DNA of 11,487 bases from Hyella sp964606015 (GTDB lineage: Bacteria; Cyanobacteriota; Cyanobacteriia; Cyanobacteriales; Xenococcaceae). The stretch is taken from contig CAZSEZ010000127.1 in NCBI GenBank assembly GCA_964606015.1, positions 1 through 11,487 of the forward strand. The letters run 5' to 3'. How positions within the stretch are numbered: position 1 is the first letter of the stretch; every line of letters starts with the position of its first letter. Below, one piece after another: positions 6,936-11,487 of this stretch. A model generated the notes under the pieces. It did no database searches. It saw nothing but the letters and a program-made list of their open reading frames with translations, and was not told the origin of the DNA. The position numbers and the translations under genes are program-made.

Positions 6936-6965
6936 ATGACAAGCTGTAGACGACTGGTCTACTAA
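6936..6965 (+). promoter_or_regulatory. Probable promoter of the SDR-OYE transcript
   Basis: An ATGACA (-35-like, 6936-6941) and a weak -10-like TACTAA (6960-6965) flank the second operator in nearly the same geometry as at 6258-6286. The -10 is poor (three of six consensus bases), so the assignment relies on alignment with the first promoter. It would give a leader of roughly 20 nt before the ATG at 6992. Confidence 0.45.
6946..6962. promoter_or_regulatory. TetR-family operator O2
   Basis: GTAGACGACTGGTCTAC is a palindrome with perfect 6-bp arms (GTAGAC/GTCTAC) around GACTG. Its 15-bp core matches O1 at 14 positions. It lies 29 bp upstream of the SDR start and should let the repressor control the two reductase genes. 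Its better symmetry suggests tighter binding than O1. Confidence 0.8.
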
Positions 6966-6991
6966 AAATCACAAAATACACAATTAACACT

Positions 6992-7729
6992 ATGTCTGAA
7001 CTAAACAACAAAGTAGTTATCATCACAGGAGCTAGTAGTGGTTTAGGAGAAGCTAGCGCTCTCCGCCTAGCAAAAAGCGGAGCAAAGCTGATGTTAGCAG
7101 CTCGTAGAGAAGACCGCTTACAAAATTTAGTCAACAGGATTGAGCAAGCTGGGGGGACAGCCCATTACAAAGTCACCGATGTAACTAATCTTACTGAAGT
7201 AGAAGCTTTAGCTAAAGCTGCTCAAGAAACCTACGGAAAAATCGATGTCTTGGTTAACAACGCAGGACTAATGCCGCTATCTCCATTGGCTGCTGTCAAA
7301 GTAGCTGAATGGGAAAAAATGGTAGATGTCAATATCAAAGGGGTTCTGTATGGAGTAGCTGCGGTGCTACCAATTATGCAAGAACAAAAATCAGGACACA
7401 TCATTAATGTCTCGTCTGTCGCAGGACATAAAGTCTTCCCTGGAGCAGCAGTCTATTGTGCAACCAAGTTTGCCGTCAAAGCCATCTCTGAGGGAATCCG
7501 ACTAGAGTCTAATGGTTTCATTCGCTCGACAAATATTTCTCCTGGAGCAGTTGCTACTGAATTAGGTAACTCAATTACCGATGAAGCAACGCTCAAAAGC
7601 ATGGATACAATCTACGAAATCGCCATTGATGCAGATGCGATCGCTCGTGCCATTACCTATGCGATCGAACAACCCCAAGATGTCGATGTTAACGAGATTA
7701 TCATTCGTCCTACAAAGCAAGAGCTATAA
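6992..7729 (+). CDS. Short-chain dehydrogenase/reductase (SDR), classical type
   Basis: NAD(P)(H)-dependent oxidoreductase of 245 residues, the usual classical SDR length. Visible motifs are the cofactor-binding TGASSGLG (12-19), NNAG (89-92), catalytic Asn114 (in VDVNIKG), Ser142 in NVSSVAG, and YCATK with Tyr155 and Lys159. AARRED at 37-42, with Arg following the second strand, suggests preference for NADP(H). The C-terminal PTKQEL is common in YdfG-like SDRs acting on 3-hydroxy acids, short aldehydes or ketones. It sits behind operator O2 and in front of the ene-reductase, so a role in reducing reactive carbonyls is likely, but the substrate is inferred from context. No Shine-Dalgarno sequence is obvious before the ATG. 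Confidence 0.9.
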   Translation: MSELNNKVVIITGASSGLGEASALRLAKSGAKLMLAARREDRLQNLVNRIEQAGGTAHYKVTDVTNLTEVEALAKAAQETYGKIDVLVNNAGLMPLSPLAAVKVAEWEKMVDVNIKGVLYGVAAVLPIMQEQKSGHIINVSSVAGHKVFPGAAVYCATKFAVKAISEGIRLESNGFIRSTNISPGAVATELGNSITDEATLKSMDTIYEIAIDADAIARAITYAIEQPQDVDVNEIIIRPTKQEL

Positions 7730-7790
7730 ACATCTCTAACTCAAACAACTAACAACTTTTACCAATTCAACCCTAACCTAATTGCGAACC

Positions 7791-8909
7791 ATGACAAACC
7801 CAACTCAAGTACCTAATCTTTTAAATTCTCTTCAACTAGGGGAGTTGACTCTTAAAAATCGCGTAGCGATGGCTCCCCTAACTCGTGCTCGTGCTGGAGT
7901 AGAACGCATTCCGAATGCTTTGATGGCAGAGTACTATAGCCAAAGAGCCAATGCAGGATTGATTGTCACCGAAGCAACCAGCATTTCCCCTCAAGGTAAC
8001 GGTTGGCAAAATAGTCCAGGAATCTACACCCCAGAACAAGTAGAAGGCTGGAAAGCAATTGTTAGCGCAGTTCATCAGCAAGATAGCAAGATTTTTCTCC
8101 AACTTTGGCACACTGGTCGAGCTTCCCATCCTAGTTTTCAGATCGATAGTCAGTTACCCGTAGCTCCTTCAGCAATCAAAATCGAAGGTTCCGAAGCCCA
8201 TACCCCCAATGGCAAACAACCATTCGTTACTCCTAGGGCTTTAGAAACAGCCGAAATCTCCCAAGTAGTCGAACAATACCGCCAAGCAGCAGCTAATGCC
8301 AAAGCAGCAGGATTTGATGGAGTCGAAATTCATGGTGCAAATGGCTACCTAATTGATGAATTTTTACAAGCCAAAACCAATCAACGCACCGATCAATATG
8401 GTGGAAACATTGCCAATCGTTATCGTTTTCTCCAAGAAGTTGTCGAGGCAGTCCTTACTGTTTGGGATGCTAGCAGAGTAGGTGTAAGGTTATCTCCCAA
8501 CGGAGTATTTAACGATATGGGTTCTCCCGATTATCGCGAGAGCTTTAGTTACATCATCCAGCAGCTAGATAGTTACAACTTAGGTTATTTACACGTGATG
8601 GATGGTCTAGGTTTTGGCTTTCATGAGTTGGGTGAGCCAATGACTCTAGCAGAGATTAGAAAAATCTATCGTGGGATCTTAATGGGAAATTGTGGTTATG
8701 ACCGCCATAGTGCTGAGGAAGCGATCGCAGAAGGTCATGCTGATTTAATTACTTTTGGTCGCCCCTACATTAGCAATCCTGACTTAGCTGTTCGTTTTGC
8801 CAATAACTGGGAACTAAACCCTGAGAGCGATCCTGCTACTTGGTATTCTTTTGAAGCCGAGGGCTATACTGATTACCCTACTTACGAAGAGTCAAGTGTT
8901 AAGGCCTAA
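7791..8909 (+). CDS. nemA: Old Yellow Enzyme family ene-reductase (NemA-like)
   Basis: FMN-dependent, NAD(P)H-using flavoenzyme that reduces activated C=C bonds (N-ethylmaleimide, enones, quinone-like compounds) and some nitro compounds. From the ATG at 7791 it has 372 residues, similar to E. coli NemA. The TIM barrel shows LKNRVAMAPLTRARA (21-35), LWHTGRASHP (105-114), and the active-site segment VEIHGANGYLIDEFL with His181, Asn184 and Tyr186, then NQRTDQYGGNIANRY. His/Asn as substrate-binding pair is a standard variant. GHADLITFGRPYISNPDL near the end binds the FMN phosphate. An in-frame TTG at 7782 would add three residues but ATG is preferred. It follows the SDR by 61 bp without an evident promoter and is probably cotranscribed under the TetR operator O2. 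Confidence 0.92.
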   Translation: MTNPTQVPNLLNSLQLGELTLKNRVAMAPLTRARAGVERIPNALMAEYYSQRANAGLIVTEATSISPQGNGWQNSPGIYTPEQVEGWKAIVSAVHQQDSKIFLQLWHTGRASHPSFQIDSQLPVAPSAIKIEGSEAHTPNGKQPFVTPRALETAEISQVVEQYRQAAANAKAAGFDGVEIHGANGYLIDEFLQAKTNQRTDQYGGNIANRYRFLQEVVEAVLTVWDASRVGVRLSPNGVFNDMGSPDYRESFSYIIQQLDSYNLGYLHVMDGLGFGFHELGEPMTLAEIRKIYRGILMGNCGYDRHSAEEAIAEGHADLITFGRPYISNPDLAVRFANNWELNPESDPATWYSFEAEGYTDYPTYEESSVKA

Positions 8910-8976
8910 TCAGAGTTTATACTGGCTTTATATATGAGGTTTCAGCGATCACAAAAAAGGTTTAATTTATATAGAT

Positions 8977-8984
8977 GCGATCGC
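8977..8984. repeat. HIP1 palindrome between convergent genes
   Basis: GCGATCGC, the highly iterated palindrome of cyanobacterial genomes, lies 8 bp from the end of pstB and is followed by a T-run on the plus strand (8988-8994). It is the only intergenic copy of the seven in the window. The palindrome has no loop, so it is a poor candidate for an intrinsic terminator. Confidence 0.85.
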
Positions 8985-8992
8985 TACTTTTT

Positions 8993-9784
8993 TTAACCAA
9001 ATCGGCCACTGATATAATCTTCAGTCTGCTTTTGGGCTGGTTGTTCAAAAACACTCTTGGTAGTGCCAAACTCAACCAATTCGCCGATATACATAAAAGC
9101 TGTATAGTCGGAGACACGAGCTGCTTGTTGCATACTGTGAGTCACGATCAGGATAGTTACTTTTTCTTTGAGCTTGACTACCAACTCCTCAATACTCGCA
9201 GTCGCTATGGGGTCAAGTGCAGAGGTTGGTTCATCAAAGAGGATCATCTCAGGATCTCCAACCAAAGCCCGAGCAATACACAAACGCTGCTGTTGTCCGC
9301 CAGAAAGTTCATAAGCAGAATCGTTGAGACGATCTTTTACTTCGTTCCATAAAGCGGCATCCTTAAGAGCAGCTTCTACCTTGTCTTGCACAACTTGGGG
9401 ATTTCTTTCCCCACGAACCCGCAAACCATAAGCGACATTTTCAAAAATTGATTTAGGAAAAGGATTGGGCTTCTGGAAAACCATACTGATCCGCATCCGC
9501 ACTTCTATCGGATCGACCTTTCGGCTGAGAAGGTTTGTATCGGAATCGAGCCAAATCGAACCCTCATAACGATTCCCTGGATAGAGATCGTGCATCCGAT
9601 TAAAGCAACGCAAGAAAGTAGTTTTACCACAACCAGAAGGGCCAATTAAAGCTGTAACCTTGTTTTGGGGCACAACCATGCTGATATTTTTGATTGCCTG
9701 AAAGGAACCGTAATAAAAGCTAAAATCAGCAACCTCTGCTTTAGGAATAATTGAAGAAGAGTCTAGTTGTTGTTCAATTACCAT
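8993..9784 (-). CDS. pstB: PstB, phosphate ABC transporter ATP-binding protein
   Basis: Cytoplasmic ATPase of the high-affinity phosphate transporter PstSCAB. In 263 residues it shows Walker A GPSGCGKTT (48-56), the PstB-typical Q-loop MVFQKPNPFPKSIFENVAYG (101-120), signature LSGGQQQRLCIARAL (160-174), Walker B ILFDEPTSALD (181-191), and switch His in LIVTHSMQQAARVSDYTAFM. NPFP after the Q-loop and the C-terminal EDYISGRFG are hallmarks of PstB. Its ATG overlaps the pstA stop by 7 bp, indicating translational coupling. Transcription is leftward, convergent with the ene-reductase 83 bp away. Confidence 0.97.
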   Translation of the reverse strand: MVIEQQLDSSSIIPKAEVADFSFYYGSFQAIKNISMVVPQNKVTALIGPSGCGKTTFLRCFNRMHDLYPGNRYEGSIWLDSDTNLLSRKVDPIEVRMRISMVFQKPNPFPKSIFENVAYGLRVRGERNPQVVQDKVEAALKDAALWNEVKDRLNDSAYELSGGQQQRLCIARALVGDPEMILFDEPTSALDPIATASIEELVVKLKEKVTILIVTHSMQQAARVSDYTAFMYIGELVEFGTTKSVFEQPAQKQTEDYISGRFG

Positions 9785-10698
9785 TTGATACCTTTTCTAA
9801 GTTGATAACGGAGATAAATTGCAATTGCATTCATGCCCAAAGTCATACAGACCAATACGGTGCCTGCAGCGGCTGCATTAATTTCAAAAGCTTTTTGCGG
9901 ACGGGATACCCAGTTAAACATTTGGATCGGTAGTACCGTGAAGCCAGAACTCAACCAATCAAAAGAAACAAAGGGAAATTCACTCTGTACGGGAGATTCA
10001 GGCAAATAAGCAATAAAAGCCAAAGCTCCAATCGTAATAATTGGTGCAGTTTGGCCAATAGCACGGGATAAACCAATAATTATTCCAGTCAGTATACTGC
10101 CAAAAGAGTAAGGCAAAATATGATCCCAAATTGCTTGCCATTTGCTAGCACCAAGAGCATAGGCTGCTTCTCTCAAATTATTCGGTATGGCTCTGAGAGC
10201 TTCCCTTGTTGTAACGATTACCACTGGTAAAATCAACAGAGCCAGAGTTAAGCCCGCTGTCAGAATACTTTGACCCAGACGAAAAGTATATATAAACAGA
10301 CCCAAAGCGAGAAGCCCATAAACAATTGAAGGGACACCGGCAAGATTGGTAACATTAATTTCAATTAAGTCAGCGAGCCAGCCCTTTTTGGCGTATTCTT
10401 CCAAATAAATCCCCGCTGCAACACCCAAAGGGACTGCTGCGAATGCCGTAACCAGCATAACTAGGCTAGTACCAACCCAAGCAGAATAAATCCCTGCTCT
10501 ACCGGCCCTACGACTGGGGAATGAAGTAAAAAACTCAGGTGTTAATCTTTCAGAGCCTTCAATTGCCATTTGCAGCACCAAGCCCAATAAAAGAATGATA
10601 GCCCCTGCAATAACAACCAAGCCAGCCAGTGCAAAAGCACTATTAATTATTTTTCGCCGATTTATATCAGCCCTTATTTTCTGTAAATCAGATGTCAT
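9778..10698 (-). CDS. pstA: PstA, phosphate ABC transporter permease
   Basis: Membrane subunit of the phosphate transporter, 306 residues with about six hydrophobic spans, the first at about 20-45. The periplasmic segment contains EFFTSFPSRRAGRAGI, and the conserved PstA stretch NLAGVPSIVYGLLALGLF lies at 118-135. The EAA-type loop that docks PstB is REAAYALGASKWQAIWDHIL (176-195), followed by GLSRAIGQTAPI. It lies 21 bp after pstC and overlaps pstB, so pstC-A-B form one leftward unit. The ATG at 10696-10698 gives a normal N terminus. Confidence 0.96.
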   Translation of the reverse strand: MTSDLQKIRADINRRKIINSAFALAGLVVIAGAIILLLGLVLQMAIEGSERLTPEFFTSFPSRRAGRAGIYSAWVGTSLVMLVTAFAAVPLGVAAGIYLEEYAKKGWLADLIEINVTNLAGVPSIVYGLLALGLFIYTFRLGQSILTAGLTLALLILPVVIVTTREALRAIPNNLREAAYALGASKWQAIWDHILPYSFGSILTGIIIGLSRAIGQTAPIITIGALAFIAYLPESPVQSEFPFVSFDWLSSGFTVLPIQMFNWVSRPQKAFEINAAAAGTVLVCMTLGMNAIAIYLRYQLRKGIKW

Positions 10699-10719
10699 AA
10701 CTTAAACTAGATAATCATT

Positions 10720-11487
10720 TCAGTATCTTTCTCTATACTTTTTAGCCAGGTAATAACCCACAATATTCAAAATTAAGGTCATTACAACCAAAGTCAACCC
10801 AGCAGCAAAAATTGTCTGGTATTCTAAAGTACCGTGTGGCAAATCACCCAAACTTACCTGAGCTATGTAGGAAGTTATTGTTGCTCCTTGCTCCAAAGGA
10901 TTGAGAGTTAACGTAGGTTTTAACCCTGCAGCAATTGCCACAATCATAGTTTCCCCAACGGCGCGGGAAGTCCCCAAAATATAAGAAGAACTAATTCCTG
11001 AAATCGCAGCGGGAAAAACAACTTTAAGAGCAGTTTGTAGCTTGGTTGCGCCCATCGCATAGGAACCCTCCCGGAGCCCTACGGGAACCGCTCGCATCGC
11101 ATCCTCACTAATCGAACTAATAAAAGGAATTACCATCAAACCCATTACTAGTCCTGCACTCAGCATATTAAAACCAGGTAAATCGGGGAGAAAACTTTGC
11201 AACCAAGGGGTAACATACAGTAGAGCAAAGTAACCATAGACAACAGTAGGGATAGCCGCCAAAAGCTCTAAAGCTGGCTTTACTATTTCTCGAAGCTGAC
11301 TTGAGGCAAATTCACTTAGATAAATCGCTGCAATAGTTCCTAAAGGAATTGCCACAATCAAAGCAACTCCAGAAGTTACTAGAGTTCCTGAAAGGAGAGG
11401 CATAATTCCGTAACGGGGATTCTGAAACAAAGGAGTCCATCTAGTATCCGTAAAAAAGTCAATTAAGGATACTTGACTAAAAAATAT
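10720..11487 (-). CDS. pstC: PstC, phosphate ABC transporter permease, 5' end outside window
   Basis: Partner permease of PstA. The frame stays open to the right edge: upstream of the in-frame TTG at 11430 there are 19 more sense codons that include SLIDFFTDTRWTPLF, a typical PstC periplasmic segment. That TTG is therefore not the real start. The visible 255 residues include YGIMPLLSGTLVTSG, the helix LLAAIPTVVYGYFAL, and the EAA loop REGSYAMGATKLQTALKVVFP followed by GTSRAVGETMIVAIA. PstC proteins are usually a little over 300 residues, so roughly the first 60, with the first membrane helix, are missing. pstS and any Pho box should lie farther right. Confidence 0.95.
   Translation of the reverse strand: MFFSQVSLIDFFTDTRWTPLFQNPRYGIMPLLSGTLVTSGVALIVAIPLGTIAAIYLSEFASSQLREIVKPALELLAAIPTVVYGYFALLYVTPWLQSFLPDLPGFNMLSAGLVMGLMVIPFISSISEDAMRAVPVGLREGSYAMGATKLQTALKVVFPAAISGISSSYILGTSRAVGETMIVAIAAGLKPTLTLNPLEQGATITSYIAQVSLGDLPHGTLEYQTIFAAGLTLVVMTLILNIVGYYLAKKYRERY

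Noticed and set aside
8970..8994. Intrinsic terminator between the ene-reductase and pstB
   Set aside because: The GCGATCGC palindrome cannot fold into a stable stem with a loop; the T-run alone is not enough.
8975..9352. Plus-strand open frame of 125 codons
   Set aside because: It is antisense to pstB, whose motifs are all present; no independent support for coding.
1..11487. CRISPR array, tRNA, rRNA, toxin-antitoxin or phage genes
   Set aside because: No repeat-spacer pattern, no recognisable RNA gene and no matching proteins were seen.

Overview
The window reads as a stretch of cyanobacterial chromosome. Three things point that way: seven copies of the HIP1 octamer GCGATCGC (2874, 5556, 5764, 6651, 7637, 8721 and 8977) in a moderately AT-rich sequence, a complete urea-transport cluster with a textbook NtcA-type promoter, and the style of the pst genes. 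I cannot name the genus.

Layout. (1) 2-497, minus strand: a decayed IS607-family serine transposase (tnpA) with a 10-bp tandem repeat just upstream of its start. (2) 498-954: a gene-free region holding a perfect NtcA box (GTA-N8-TAC) and a correctly spaced -10 element, apparently driving the next operon through a leader of about 300 nt. (3) 955-6044, plus strand: urtA-urtB-urtC-urtD-urtE, a five-gene ABC transporter for urea and short amides. urtE is interrupted by a 25-N assembly gap that makes it look frameshifted. (4) 6268-8909, plus strand: an electrophile-response cluster with a NemR-like TetR repressor, an SDR oxidoreductase and an Old Yellow Enzyme (NemA-like) ene-reductase. Two almost identical 15-bp palindromic operators lie in front of the repressor and in front of the SDR. 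(5) 8993 to the right edge, minus strand: pstB, pstA and a 5'-truncated pstC of the high-affinity phosphate transporter, convergent with the reductase cluster.

How the genes work together. UrtA captures urea outside the plasma membrane, UrtB and UrtC form the channel, and UrtD and UrtE supply ATP hydrolysis. The NtcA site ties this to nitrogen shortage. The TetR protein has the Cys103/Lys172 pair expected of a NemR redox and electrophile sensor, and probably represses itself and the two detoxifying reductases until reactive carbonyls, quinones or hypochlorous acid modify it. PstC and PstA form the phosphate channel and PstB is its ATPase; pstS would lie beyond the right edge.

Most of the window is known biology in good order. 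The least ordinary parts are the twin-operator reductase regulon with its probably leaderless repressor mRNA, the transposase whose catalytic serine has become aspartate, and the long urtA leader. I see no clear sign of a wholly new system.
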